NCBI RefSeq assembly: GCF_002153655.1 | Contig: NZ_JOPJ01000006.1 | Span: forward strand, 310,001-374,000 | DNA from: Acetobacter okinawensis | Lineage (GTDB): Bacteria; Pseudomonadota; Alphaproteobacteria; Acetobacterales; Acetobacteraceae | Length of the DNA stretch: 64,000 nt | Reading direction: 5' to 3' | Part shown: positions 47,833 to 56,468 of the stretch, piece by piece | Position numbering within the stretch: position 1 is the stretch's first letter | How the letters are laid out: each line of letters starts with the position of its first letter | The notes under the pieces: generated by a model | What the model was told of the DNA's origin: nothing | Database searches by the model: none | The model's input: only the letters and a program-made list of their open reading frames with translations | Made by a program: the position numbers and the translations under genes

Positions 47833-48553
47833 GCTGGTCTTCTGCTCTGTAGGCTTCCCATCCGGCGCGGCGGAGCTGGCAGGCGGGGCAGGTGCCACAT
47901 CCATAGCCCCAAGCGTGGCGCTGGGTACGTTCGCCCATATAGCATGTATGGCTCTCATGGTTAATGAGCGTGACCAGTGGCGCGCCCCCCAGTTCTTCTG
48001 CCAGTGTCCATGTCTCGGCCTTGTCGAGCCACATCAGGGGGGTGTGTAGGACGTACCGGCTCTCCATCCCCAGATTCAGGGCGACCTGTAGGGCCTTTAT
48101 GGTGTCGTCTCTACAGTCCGGGTAGCCGGAATAGTCTGTTTCGCACACGCCGGTTACAATGTGGCGTATACTTCTGCGGGCAGCCAGAGCGGCGGAAAAA
48201 GTTAAAAAAATCAGGTTGCGACCGGGCACAAAGGTGTTGGGCAGGCCGCTTTGAGTCATGGAGATTTCGGCATCACGGGTGAGTGCCGTGTCGGAAATAT
48301 CGTTCAGGGCATGCAGGGGCAGGGTATGGTCCGGCCCGAGGCGTTTTTTCCATTCCGGGTTCTGGGCTGCCAGTCCATCCCGTATGCTCTGGCGGCATTC
48401 AAGCTCAATGGCATGGCGTTGTCCGTAGTCAAAACCCACGGTCTCCACATGCCCAAAGCGCGACAGCGCCCATGCCAAGCATGTTGCAGAGTCCTGCCCA
48501 CCAGAAAAAAGGACAAGTGCTGATTCAGTCTGTTCCTTGGAGGACAGGGGCAT
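47825..48553 (-). CDS. queC: 7-cyano-7-deazaguanine synthase QueC
   Basis: About 242 residues. PP-loop [10 protein letters not shown] near the N-terminus and a four-Cys zinc site HTCYMGER to [10 protein letters not shown] at the C-terminus. Makes preQ0 from CDG with ATP and ammonia. Start ATG 48553 is 2 bases after the queE stop; an upstream Met in the frame lies within queE and is less likely. Confidence 0.95.
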   Translation of the reverse strand: MPLSSKEQTESALVLFSGGQDSATCLAWALSRFGHVETVGFDYGQRHAIELECRQSIRDGLAAQNPEWKKRLGPDHTLPLHALNDISDTALTRDAEISMTQSGLPNTFVPGRNLIFLTFSAALAARRSIRHIVTGVCETDYSGYPDCRDDTIKALQVALNLGMESRYVLHTPLMWLDKAETWTLAEELGGAPLVTLINHESHTCYMGERTQRHAWGYGCGTCPACQLRRAGWEAYRAEDQHA

Positions 48554-48555
48554 GC

Positions 48556-49200
48556 TCAGGGTATTCCCGTCAGCTTGTGGGTTTGCAGGGACAAGGCCCA
48601 TTGCGGTGTTTGCAGGCAATAGGCAATGGCGGCCTGTGTGTTGGCCGCCTGAGCGGGACCATCCATGGGTTGTAGCCAGAACTGTGCAAAGTCCAGTCCG
48701 GCCACATCTGCCGGGTTCAGCCCACTTTGCGGGTAGACCAGCTTGAGTTCAGTGCCGCTGGTCTGCACCAGTGGCGCACCGGCTTTGGGGCTGATGCACA
48801 GCCAGTCTATGCCCGGTGGGGCCAGCACCGTGCCATTACTCTCAACCGCAATGGAAAAACCCCTGTCATGCATGGCGGCGATCAAGGCTGTGTCCAGCTG
48901 GAGCAGTGGTTCCCCCCCTGTAAAAACTACCAGACGGCGGGCAGGAGTGGGCGGAGCAGAGGCAGGCCAGAACCCGGCAATACGGTCGGCCAGAGCGGCA
49001 GCGGTGTTAAACCGCCCGCCACCAGTGCCGTTGGTGCCGATAAAATCGGTATCGCAGAACTGGCAGGTGGCCTGTGCTCTGTCTTCCTCCCGACCGGACC
49101 AGAGGTTGCAGCCGGTAAAGCGGCAGAACACGGCCACGCGTCCTGCCTGCCCCCCTTCGCCCTGCAAGGTGAGAAAAATTTCTTTGACCGAGTAAACCAT
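48556..49200 (-). CDS. queE: 7-carboxy-7-deazaguanine synthase QueE
   Basis: 214 residues, radical [29 protein letters not shown] begins the domain; the cluster Cys are in CNLW and CQFC with a longer than usual 14-residue insert between them. FTGGEPLL is the SAM-binding GGE motif. Converts carboxytetrahydropterin to CDG. Begins 9 bases after bioB. Confidence 0.93.
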   Translation of the reverse strand: MVYSVKEIFLTLQGEGGQAGRVAVFCRFTGCNLWSGREEDRAQATCQFCDTDFIGTNGTGGGRFNTAAALADRIAGFWPASAPPTPARRLVVFTGGEPLLQLDTALIAAMHDRGFSIAVESNGTVLAPPGIDWLCISPKAGAPLVQTSGTELKLVYPQSGLNPADVAGLDFAQFWLQPMDGPAQAANTQAAIAYCLQTPQWALSLQTHKLTGIP

Positions 49201-49209
49201 TTTAAAGTC

Positions 49210-50208
49210 TTACAGGCCGATCCCGGTCGTATGCATGCCCAGCGTATCCAGCAGGGCCCGGTCGCGCTGGGCCTGCGGGTTGGGCGTGGTCAGCAACCGC
49301 TCACCATAGAAAATGGAGTTGGCCCCGGCCAGAAAACACAGGGTCTGTGTTTCATCGGTCATATTTTCGCGCCCGGCGGCAAGGCGCACGCGGCTTTTGG
49401 GCATGGTAATGCGGGCGGCGGCAATCATGCGCACAAAGTCCAGCGGCTGCACCTCATCTGCGTGGGCAAGGGGGGTGCCCTCCACGCGGACCAGCAGGTT
49501 GATCGGCACGCTCTCTGGGTGGGTGGGCATATTGGCCAGTGCGGTTATCAGGCCCGCACGGTCGGTTTCGTTCTCGCCCATGCCAACAATGCCGCCACAG
49601 CAGACATTGATCCCCGCATCACGCACATTGGAGAGCGTATCCAGCCGTTCCTGATAAGTGCGGGTGGTAATGATCTGGCCATAATATTCAGGCGAGGTGT
49701 CGATATTATGGTTGTAATAGTCCAGACCGGCCTGCTTGAGCCTGTGTGCCTGTGCATCGTCCAGCATGCCAAGGGTGACGCAGGTTTCCAGCCCCAGTTC
49801 CTTGACGCCTTCAATCATGGCGCAGACGGTTTCCATGTCCCGTTCCTTGGGCGTCCGCCATGCAGCTCCCATGCAAAAACGGCTGGCTCCTGCGGCTTTG
49901 GCTTTTCTGGCCTCGGTCAGCACGTTTTCAACCGCCATGAGCTTTTCGGCTTTTACGCCGTCTTCATGGAGTGCGCTCTGGGGGCAATAGGCGCAATCTT
50001 CCGGGCAGCCGCCGGTTTTGATCGACAGGAGAGTGGAAATCTGAATTTCGGTCGGATCAAATGTCGCGCGGTGAATGGCTTGCGCCTGAAACATCAGTTC
50101 CGGGAAGGGGAGGTCAAGCAGTGCCTGTACTTGCGCGACACTCCAGTCATGGCGTGTGTCCACAGATGAAGGGGCGGGGCGGGTAAAAGAGGGCGAACCA
50201 TCAGGCAT
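49210..50208 (-). CDS. bioB: Biotin synthase
   Basis: 332 residues. Radical SAM enzyme inserting sulfur into dethiobiotin. The cluster motif CPEDCAYC, the [13 protein letters not shown] region and [10 protein letters not shown] are characteristic, and the auxiliary-cluster Arg/Cys segments are present. No other bio genes are in the window. It is the first gene of a minus-strand unit with the deazaguanine genes, a combination that may reflect shared sulfur or SAM demand or simple packing. Confidence 0.97.
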   Translation of the reverse strand: MPDGSPSFTRPAPSSVDTRHDWSVAQVQALLDLPFPELMFQAQAIHRATFDPTEIQISTLLSIKTGGCPEDCAYCPQSALHEDGVKAEKLMAVENVLTEARKAKAAGASRFCMGAAWRTPKERDMETVCAMIEGVKELGLETCVTLGMLDDAQAHRLKQAGLDYYNHNIDTSPEYYGQIITTRTYQERLDTLSNVRDAGINVCCGGIVGMGENETDRAGLITALANMPTHPESVPINLLVRVEGTPLAHADEVQPLDFVRMIAAARITMPKSRVRLAAGRENMTDETQTLCFLAGANSIFYGERLLTTPNPQAQRDRALLDTLGMHTTGIGL

Positions 50209-50397
50209 GGAATATCAACCGAACCAGATATGCTAAAGGAAAGACTGACGAGTATATCGCGTTTGACTCTTCAAAGCCAGTTTTTAGCAGGCGGGCATAA
50301 GCTGCTCCTTAATGCGTGCACCGCCTTCACAACGGGAGTAAAGTGTTCGCATACTGCGGCCACGCTCAACCTGAATGCAAAAACTAAGGTGTTTACG

Positions 50398-50673
50398 ATG
50401 GTAAAAAGAAAAACGGTTCTGGGGCTGACTCTGGCACTGGGCGCGCTTGGAACACTGGGGGCGTGTGAACAGCACCCACAGGAACGGTCGGGGCGTGGCG
50501 TGGGGCTCCTGCGCATGCCCAACCCTGCATCGCTCTACTGCGTGAAAAAAGGTGGTGAACTGAAGATGGAAACAACCGACAAGGGTCAGGTCGGGTACTG
50601 CCATCTGCCTGATGGCACTGTGGTGGAAGAATGGAAACTGTTCCGTCAGGACAACCCGCGGCAGGAGGGGTAA
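50398..50673 (+). CDS. DUF333-type small lipoprotein
   Basis: 91 residues from the ATG at 50398, which has AAGGTG seven bases upstream. Signal with lipobox LGTLGAC. The mature part MPNPASLYCVKKGGEL to GYCHLPDGTVVEEWKLFR is the DUF333 motif, with two Cys that likely form a disulfide. DUF333 proteins are small periplasmic or outer-membrane lipoproteins of unknown role, often called haemolysin-like. The frame is open to 50230 but that part has no signal. Confidence 0.85.
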   Translation: MVKRKTVLGLTLALGALGTLGACEQHPQERSGRGVGLLRMPNPASLYCVKKGGELKMETTDKGQVGYCHLPDGTVVEEWKLFRQDNPRQEG

Positions 50674-50703
50674 TCTGCTGTAAAGGCGGTTCATTCCGGG
50701 GGA

Positions 50704-50732
50704 GGGCATATCGTTCGGATGCGCTTATGCCC
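50704..50732. terminator. Hairpin at the convergent ends of DUF333 and yeiH genes
   Basis: GGGCATA (50704-50710) pairs with TATGCCC (50726-50732). The right arm overlaps the last bases of the yeiH stop. No T-run. Confidence 0.25.
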
Positions 50733-51801
50733 CCACACTCAGCCTGACGAGTATCAGGCTGGCCCCAATCAGCCCGATCAGGGAAAAAAGAACCGTCAGG
50801 GCTAAGGCTCTGCCTGCGCGCATGACCGTGCGCAGGTCTACACTCAAACCAAGGGCTGCCATTGCCATAATGGTCAGGGCAGTTGCTGTAAGGCTTAAAG
50901 GCTCTACGGCCTGCGTGGGGACAAGGTTGGCCGCGCGTGCGAGCATCACGCCCACAAACCCCAGAATATACCACGGGACAAGGCGGAAGATGGCGGGGGA
51001 TCTGGCCGGAGCTTGCGGAGCTTCTTGAATCGGTATCTTTCGGGCTGTGCCAATCAGGCCGAGTACAAGGCAGACTGGCCCCAGCATAAGTACGCGCATA
51101 AGCTTGACCAGCGTGCCTGCATGGATGGCGGTCTGGCCAAAAGGTGCTGCTGCGGCCACAACCTGCGGCACGGCATAAACGGTCAGGCCCGCCAGCGTGC
51201 CCTGTGCCTCTGGCGTGAGGTTCAGGGATGGCAGCAGAAGTGGCAGCGCCAGAACGACCACAAGGCCACCGGCCGCAGTAAAAGCAATGGTGGTGCCTAC
51301 GTCTTCATCTTGTGCATGAATAACGGGCGCTGCGGCCATTATGGCGGAGTTCCCGCATATTGCGTTCCCGCAGGCGACGAGTACGCGTTGCTGCATAGGC
51401 AAACCTGTGAGTGATCCAACCAGCAAGGTAAAAACAATGCTGGAGGCAACAAGAGCCACAACCGCCAGGAGCAGGTGCAGCCCTGCGCCAAAAACGGCAT
51501 TTGGGGCAAAGGATGCACCCAAACAAACGATGGCAATGTTCAAAAGAGTTCTGGAGCAGAACTTCGTGCCTGCGGCCCAGCGGGGACCGGGTTTGCAGGC
51601 TGTTCGTATGCCAACTCCAAGTAGAAGGGCCAGATTGAGGCTTTCCAGCCATGCTTTACCCAGAAGCCTGCTTTCTGCCATTTCCAGCACTACGGCAAAA
51701 GCACTGAGCAAAAGGCAGAGCAACATGCCCGGCAGAATGCTCTGCATGTGTTGAATAGAGAACCTTGTGGAAAGGCGTGCAGGGGGAGGGGCTGTTGCCA
51801 C
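50725..51801 (-). CDS. YeiH/UPF0324 family putative sulfate or sulfite exporter
   Basis: About 358 residues with ten or so hydrophobic segments. VCLGASFAPN, VACGNAICGNSAIMAAAPVI and TVYAVPQVVAAA are characteristic of the UPF0324 (PF03601) family, which includes E. coli YeiH. Function is not firmly known; proposals centre on export of sulfate or sulfite. GTG 51801 has AAAGGA eight bases upstream; a TTG at 51849 would lie inside the candidate operator and is rejected. Divergent from a LysR regulator, like yeiH/yeiE in E. coli. The cys genes are 3 kb away. Confidence 0.87.
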   Translation of the reverse strand: MATAPPPARLSTRFSIQHMQSILPGMLLCLLLSAFAVVLEMAESRLLGKAWLESLNLALLLGVGIRTACKPGPRWAAGTKFCSRTLLNIAIVCLGASFAPNAVFGAGLHLLLAVVALVASSIVFTLLVGSLTGLPMQQRVLVACGNAICGNSAIMAAAPVIHAQDEDVGTTIAFTAAGGLVVVLALPLLLPSLNLTPEAQGTLAGLTVYAVPQVVAAAAPFGQTAIHAGTLVKLMRVLMLGPVCLVLGLIGTARKIPIQEAPQAPARSPAIFRLVPWYILGFVGVMLARAANLVPTQAVEPLSLTATALTIMAMAALGLSVDLRTVMRAGRALALTVLFSLIGLIGASLILVRLSVGA

Positions 51802-51846
51802 GGCGGTTTGTCCTTTTGTCCTCCCCGGTTTTAAGAGTAGCCAATT

Positions 51847-51900
51847 CAATCAATCCAACTCATAGTTATTGTCATTTTAATCGTTAATTATGATTGATTG
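51847..51900. promoter_or_regulatory. Candidate LysR operator between yeiH and its regulator
   Basis: CAATCAATC (51847-51855) is repeated as its exact inverse GATTGATTG (51892-51900), separated by 36 AT-rich bases. It fills the divergent promoter region of an exporter gene and a LysR gene, where such regulators usually bind two sites. A shorter symmetry AATC-9-GATT (51879-51895) is nested at its right side. Confidence 0.4.
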
Positions 51901-51915
51901 TGCGGGACACAGGGC

Positions 51916-52794
51916 ATGACGCTGGAGCAACTTCGTCTATTTGTGGCTGTGGCCGAGCGGGAGCATGTTACGGCGGCCAGCCGTGCCCTGCACGTTACGC
52001 AATCGGCCGTATCCGCCGCCATTGCGGCACTGGAGGAACGGCATGGCGTCAAGCTGTTCCATAGGGTTGGGCGCGGCATAAGCCTGACAGAAGCCGGACG
52101 GCTGTTCCTGCCCGAGGCCCGTGCCGTTCTGGCCCGTGCCGCCGTAGCCCGTAATGTGCTGGAAGAGGTGGGTGGGCTAAAACGGGGTACGTTGCGCCTT
52201 GTTGCCAGCCAGACCATTGCTGCGTACTGGCTACCGCCCATTCTTGTCGCTTTTAGGCAGCGCTACCCGGATATTGAGGTTGATCTGGCGATCAGCAATA
52301 CGCTTGATGCCGCCTCCCGCGTGCGGGATGGAGAGGCGGAGATGGGGATTGTTGAAGGTGTGGTGGATGACCCCGCTCTGGCACAATGGCCGCTTGGGGA
52401 GGATCACCTGACAATTATTCAGTCAGGGCCACAGTTTCCGCACACCATAAGCCGGGCGTGGCTCTGTGCGGCCCAATGGGTCATGCGGGAGCAGGGGTCT
52501 GGTACGCGCGCTGCATTGGAGCATTACCTTGCCGGGTTGGGCATCGCCTTGCAGGATATCACCATAAGCCTTGTTCTGCCTTCAAACGAGGCCGTACGCA
52601 CCGCCATAGAAGCAGGAGCAGGGATTGGTGCGCTCTCGTCTTTGGTGGTGGCGCCATCCTTACAGGCTGGCACGCTGCACGCGGTACCACAGACTTTGGG
52701 TACCCGTGCGTTTTATGGCCTCAGGCACAAGGAGCGGTATCGCAGTCAGGCGGCTGATGCATTGCTGGAATTGATCACCCAGCAAAAGCGTTGA
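51916..52794 (+). CDS. LysR-type transcriptional regulator (YeiE/CysL-like)
   Basis: 292 residues from ATG 51916. N-terminal winged HTH (TLEQLRLFVAVAEREHVTAASRALHVTQSAVSAAIAALEE) and a type 2 periplasmic-binding effector domain (RGTLRLVASQTIAAYWLPPIL onwards; SNTLDAASRV, IVEGVVDD, REQGSGTR). The last pattern, EQGSGTR, is shared with CysB/CysL/YeiE-type regulators that sense sulfur compounds or nitrogen metabolites. It probably controls the divergent yeiH gene through the inverted repeat at 51847-51900. A strong hairpin follows its stop. Confidence 0.93.
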   Translation: MTLEQLRLFVAVAEREHVTAASRALHVTQSAVSAAIAALEERHGVKLFHRVGRGISLTEAGRLFLPEARAVLARAAVARNVLEEVGGLKRGTLRLVASQTIAAYWLPPILVAFRQRYPDIEVDLAISNTLDAASRVRDGEAEMGIVEGVVDDPALAQWPLGEDHLTIIQSGPQFPHTISRAWLCAAQWVMREQGSGTRAALEHYLAGLGIALQDITISLVLPSNEAVRTAIEAGAGIGALSSLVVAPSLQAGTLHAVPQTLGTRAFYGLRHKERYRSQAADALLELITQQKR

Positions 52795-52809
52795 TGAGGA
52801 ACGGGCGGG

Positions 52810-52840
52810 GACCACACATCAGCCAGAGGCATGTGTGGTC
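52810..52840 (+). terminator. Strong hairpin after the LysR gene
   Basis: GACCACACAT and ATGTGTGGTC form a perfect 10 bp stem with an 11-base loop, 15 bases after the stop. There is no T-run, only TGAGGGGCAAAAAA, so it may be a Rho-dependent or mRNA-protecting 3' end. Confidence 0.5.
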
Positions 52841-52960
52841 TGAGGGGCAAAAAATCCGTTTGAAGGCATCACGTTAGGTGCAAAACTATGCTAGGTTCCT
52901 TGCCCTTGTTCCAATTGCTCCCGCAAGCTTTACGCGGTGGATATAACCGGACACCCAAAC

Positions 52961-53920
52961 ATGACAGTTCTGCCGACTTTTAGTGACGTGGTAGCAGCTT
53001 CGGCCAGAATACAGGGCAAGGCCCATCGTACACCGGTCCTCAAGTCCCGCTATCTTAACGCGCTGAGTGGGATGGAGTTGTTTTTCAAGGCTGAAAATTT
53101 CCAGCGTGTGGGTGCTTTCAAGTTCAGGGGCGCAACCAACGCGATTCTCGCTTTGCCAGAAGCCACAAGACAAAAAGGGATTGTGGCGTTTTCATCCGGC
53201 AACCATGCTCAGGCCATTGCCTGTGCCGCGCGTGATGCGGGAATACCCGCAGTTATTGTGATGCCAGAAGATGCTCCCGCCATGAAGCTTGCCGCAACGC
53301 GCGGCTATGGGGCGGAGGTTGTAACCTATGACCGATACTCCCAGGACCGTGAGGAAATAGCAGCCCGCCTTGTAGCCCAGAGGGGTGGCACACTGCTGCC
53401 GTCTTTCAATCATCCGGATATTATTGCAGGCCAAGGCACGGCCGCATTGGAACTGCTGGAGGAAACAGGGTCGCTGGATGCGCTGTTTGTACCTGTTGGT
53501 GGGGGTGGTCTTGTCTCTGGTTGTGCGCTTGTGGCGAATAAAATTGCACCCGACTGCGCCGTTATAGGGGTTGAGCCAGCGGCAGGGGATGATGCCCGAC
53601 AGTCCATTGCGGCAGGGCACATTGTCAAAATCGCGACCCCGCGCACAATTGCGGATGGTGCGCAGACCACCAGCGTGGGGGCTCTGACATTCGCCATCAT
53701 ACAGCAATACGTCCGCGATCTTGTTACGGTGGATGATGCAGCGTTGGTTGCAACCATGCGCCTATTGGCTGAGCGTATGAAAATTGTTGTGGAACCAACC
53801 GGATGTCTGGCGCCAGCGGCGGCCTTTGCTGCCGCACCACAATGGCAGGGGCGACGTGTTGGTGTGCTGCTATCTGGCGGGAATATAGATATTTCAGCGT
53901 TTGCCCGATTTATTGGTTAA
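52961..53920 (+). CDS. Threonine/serine dehydratase-like PLP enzyme (fold type II)
   Basis: About 319 residues. The PLP Lys lies in AFKFRGATNA, SSGNHAQAIA binds the substrate carboxylate, and GGGGLVSG binds the phosphate. No C-terminal ACT domain, so it is of the catabolic TdcB, serine racemase or 3-hydroxyaspartate lyase type and not the biosynthetic IlvA. ATG 52961 is preferred over GTG 52937. The last 27 bases overlap the convergent small secreted gene. Confidence 0.88.
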   Translation: MTVLPTFSDVVAASARIQGKAHRTPVLKSRYLNALSGMELFFKAENFQRVGAFKFRGATNAILALPEATRQKGIVAFSSGNHAQAIACAARDAGIPAVIVMPEDAPAMKLAATRGYGAEVVTYDRYSQDREEIAARLVAQRGGTLLPSFNHPDIIAGQGTAALELLEETGSLDALFVPVGGGGLVSGCALVANKIAPDCAVIGVEPAAGDDARQSIAAGHIVKIATPRTIADGAQTTSVGALTFAIIQQYVRDLVTVDDAALVATMRLLAERMKIVVEPTGCLAPAAAFAAAPQWQGRRVGVLLSGGNIDISAFARFIG

Positions 53921-54259
53921 CACTGGCTCGGTCAGTGCCCAGCAGCGTGATGTAGGGACATTCTGGTCCGTTTGGAGGTCTGGAGGATTCAGGGCGCAAA
54001 GCACTGTTTGCCTTTGGGAGGCAAGCGTAAACACAGCGCCGGAAGGACCATCATGCGCCATGCTGGTAATGTGGTAGTCCTTTGCGAGCAGTGCTGCCAG
54101 AGACTCCTGTAAAGGGCGCATTGTGGTTGGAATGGCCAGCGGGCTGTAAGCAGACTTTACACCAGATTCTGGGAGCCAACTCTCGCGTGGCTGCGCAAAG
54201 CTGGGTAAGGGGCATAGAGTGCTGATGGCTATGATGAACGCCAGATAATATTTTTGCAT
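53894..54259 (-). CDS. Small secreted protein of unknown function
   Basis: 121 residues. QKYYLAFIIAISTLCPLPSFA is a signal peptide; the mature part has a predicted helix (TMRPLQESLAALLAKDYHITS), a strand (GAVFTLASQRQTVLCALN) and two Cys. No family recognised. ATG 54259 is chosen because it gives a proper signal peptide; the frame is open to 54436. Convergent with and overlapping the dehydratase gene. A real gene by signal peptide and codon pattern, though short. Confidence 0.6.
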   Translation of the reverse strand: MQKYYLAFIIAISTLCPLPSFAQPRESWLPESGVKSAYSPLAIPTTMRPLQESLAALLAKDYHITSMAHDGPSGAVFTLASQRQTVLCALNPPDLQTDQNVPTSRCWALTEPVLTNKSGKR

Positions 54260-54887
54260 GATCAGGTCATATGGATTTGACGTGACAGAAAAATGGCTAC
54301 TCGGTGCATTGTAGTGCACATACGGGCTATTTTGTCTCCATCCTGCAGTTGGGGGAGGGCTATAGACCCATTCTAATCGCGGGGCGTCACAACCCCAGCA
54401 TGTTAAACGGTGCGCGGAGGTGTTTTTTGAACGCATAGGTTGAACAGTCCTGATCTACCCTAGGTGTGTGTTTGGTGTGCAGCGCACAGCCAATTATCGC
54501 ATAAGATATATTATGCCAACAAAATGAGAGCGCTCCAGTGCTGGCTATAATGATGTCCGATACGGCGCGTGGGGTCGATCATACGGTGGTATCTGGTCCG
54601 CGCATGGCGTGAGTTGCTCTCCAAATCAGTGTTTGATCAAGGTCCGGGAGTTGAAAAACGGGCGTTTTGCTCCGCTTGCAGCCGTAGTCTCTGTGGAAAA
54701 TACGGGCATGGTCTTCCTCCCTGTTTGTATGGGGGCAGATATTTTGAAGGAGGACCACATTACACAAAGTAAAATCGTGCATTGTGGGGGATGCTGAGGA
54801 GGATTGTCTATTTTTATGTGTTGTTTTTGGCCAAATATATCTATAAGGGGTCGTTAAATATGCTTCTGTCATTCACTGTGGTGGGTT
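54260..54887. other. 628-base gap before cysH without a recognised gene
   Basis: AT-richer than its surroundings. Short frames on both strands (60-97 codons) have no family likeness, and none has a good ribosome site. It holds a small symmetry GCATAA-GATATA-TTATGC (54499-54516). A weak promoter candidate for cysH is TTGTTT (54821) and TATAAG (54842) with 15-base spacing. It could be a decayed gene, or a regulatory region for the sulfate genes. Confidence 0.4.
54499..54516. repeat. 6 bp inverted repeat in the gap before cysH
   Basis: GCATAA and TTATGC around GATATA. AT-rich and close to the size of a regulator half-site pair; no function assigned. Confidence 0.25.
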
Positions 54888-55598
54888 GTGGATATTTTGT
54901 CTTCTGACAATGCAAGTGTTATCAGGCAGTTGACTGAGGTGCAGGAGAACCCGGTTCTGCTGCTACGCAAGGCGCACGCACTGCTGGGGAGCAGGCTTGC
55001 CGTCATGTCGTCTTTTGGTGCGGAATCCGCACTTCTGCTCGCCTTTGTGGCTGAGGCTGACCCCGACATAAAGGTTCTGTTCCTCAATACGGGCAAACAC
55101 TTCCCCCAGACACTCACATATCGTCAGGAACTGGCAGATAAGCTGGGCCTGACCAATGTGGAAGATATAGGGCCATCCCCTGCTCAGGTCAGTGATCGGG
55201 ACCCCACGGGAGAACTCTGGGCTTTTGACCCGGATGCGTGCTGTAATCTGCGCAAGGTGGAGCCGCTGCAGGTGGCGTCTTTGCCGTATGAGGTTCTGGT
55301 AACAGGACGTAAGCGTGGGCAGGCTGCAACCCGCGCCACAATGACCATTGTGGAAGAGCGTGCCGATAGCCAGCAGTTGCGTCTCAACCCGCTGGCGTTC
55401 TGGAGTGCGCGGGATATTCAGGCGGAAATGCAGCGCCGTGCGCTGCCCCCGCATCCGCTTGTGGCGGAGGGATATTTGTCCATTGGGTGCGCGCCGTGCA
55501 CACGTCCAGTGGATGGGCAGGAAGATGCCCGGTCGGGCCGCTGGTCCGGTTTGAACAAAACCGAGTGCGGCATACATATTGCGGCCAAGCCGCTATAA
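54888..55598 (+). CDS. cysH: Adenylyl-sulfate (APS) reductase, iron-sulfur type
   Basis: 236 residues. Reduces activated sulfate to sulfite with thioredoxin. The cluster-binding pair CC (118-119) and CAPC (201-204) are both present, marking the [4Fe-4S] APS-type enzyme and not the cluster-free PAPS reductase of E. coli. The catalytic Cys is in ECGIH (Cys227), and SSFGAESALLL is the nucleotide loop. GTG start; the GGTGGG before it is close, so the start is tentative. First gene of the sulfate assimilation run. Confidence 0.95.
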   Translation: MDILSSDNASVIRQLTEVQENPVLLLRKAHALLGSRLAVMSSFGAESALLLAFVAEADPDIKVLFLNTGKHFPQTLTYRQELADKLGLTNVEDIGPSPAQVSDRDPTGELWAFDPDACCNLRKVEPLQVASLPYEVLVTGRKRGQAATRATMTIVEERADSQQLRLNPLAFWSARDIQAEMQRRALPPHPLVAEGYLSIGCAPCTRPVDGQEDARSGRWSGLNKTECGIHIAAKPL

Positions 55599-55647
55599 TG
55601 CGTTTGGTAAACTAGCCTTACCCGTCAAAACTACAGGGTCGTGGAAC

Positions 55648-56442
55648 ATGGATCATCTTGATCAACTGGAAGCTCAGAGCGTTTTTATTCTGCGGGAGGC
55701 TTATCGCAAGCTTAAGCCGCTTGCCATGCTGTGGTCATTGGGTAAGGATTCCAATGTTATGGTCTGGCTCGCCAAAAAGGCGTTTCTCGGCCGTGTCCCC
55801 TTCCCTGTCATGCATGTGGACACGGGTAAAAAATTCCCTGAAATGTACCAGTTCCGTGATGAGTACACCAAAAAATGGGAACTCGACCTGCTGCTCGGTG
55901 ACTGCCCGCCGGTAGAGGAGATGGACCCTTCCCTGCCGCCTGCCGCCCGCTCTGCCGCGCGTAAGACCGCAGGTCTTGCCGCCATGATTGAAAAGCACAA
56001 ATTGCAGGGTGTTATCGCGGGTATCCGCCGTGACGAGCAGGGAACCCGTGCAAAGGAGCGCGTGTTCAGCCCCCGTGGTGCCAGCCATAAATGGGATATC
56101 CGCAACCAGCCGCCCGAATTCTGGGACCAGTATGCGACCCCGCACGAAGATGGCATGCACATTCGTGTTCACCCGCTCCTGTCATGGCGTGAGATTGATA
56201 TCTGGCGCTATATCGAGCGTGAGGGCATTCCGCTGGTGGACCTGTATTTTGCCAAAAATGGCAAGCGTTACCGCTCCTTGGGGGATGCGGACATTACGTC
56301 TCCGGTGGAAAGCAATGCCGCGACACTGGCCGAAGTGATTGCAGAGCTGGAAACAACCAAAACCTCTGAACGTTCGGGGCGGGCCATGGATCATGAATCC
56401 GAAGATGCCTTCGAACGCCTGCGTGTTGCTGGTTATCTCTGA
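55648..56442 (+). CDS. cysD: Sulfate adenylyltransferase subunit 2
   Basis: 264 residues from ATG 55648. PP-loop [36 protein letters not shown] and [19 protein letters not shown] are CysD signatures, and the end RLRVAGYL is conserved. Works with CysN to make APS from sulfate and ATP. Starts 50 bases after cysH; cysNC starts 26 bases after its stop. Confidence 0.96.
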   Translation: MDHLDQLEAQSVFILREAYRKLKPLAMLWSLGKDSNVMVWLAKKAFLGRVPFPVMHVDTGKKFPEMYQFRDEYTKKWELDLLLGDCPPVEEMDPSLPPAARSAARKTAGLAAMIEKHKLQGVIAGIRRDEQGTRAKERVFSPRGASHKWDIRNQPPEFWDQYATPHEDGMHIRVHPLLSWREIDIWRYIEREGIPLVDLYFAKNGKRYRSLGDADITSPVESNAATLAEVIAELETTKTSERSGRAMDHESEDAFERLRVAGYL

Positions 56443-56468
56443 TAGAGCGTGGATCGGAAAAAACGAAA

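Noticed and set aside
50209-50397. Open frame extension before the DUF333 lipoprotein
   Set aside because: The signal peptide and ribosome site are at 50398; upstream residues have no signal character.
54579-54872. 97-codon minus-strand frame in the gap before cysH
   Set aside because: No motif, no ribosome site, composition unlike the neighbours; kept only as part of the gap description.
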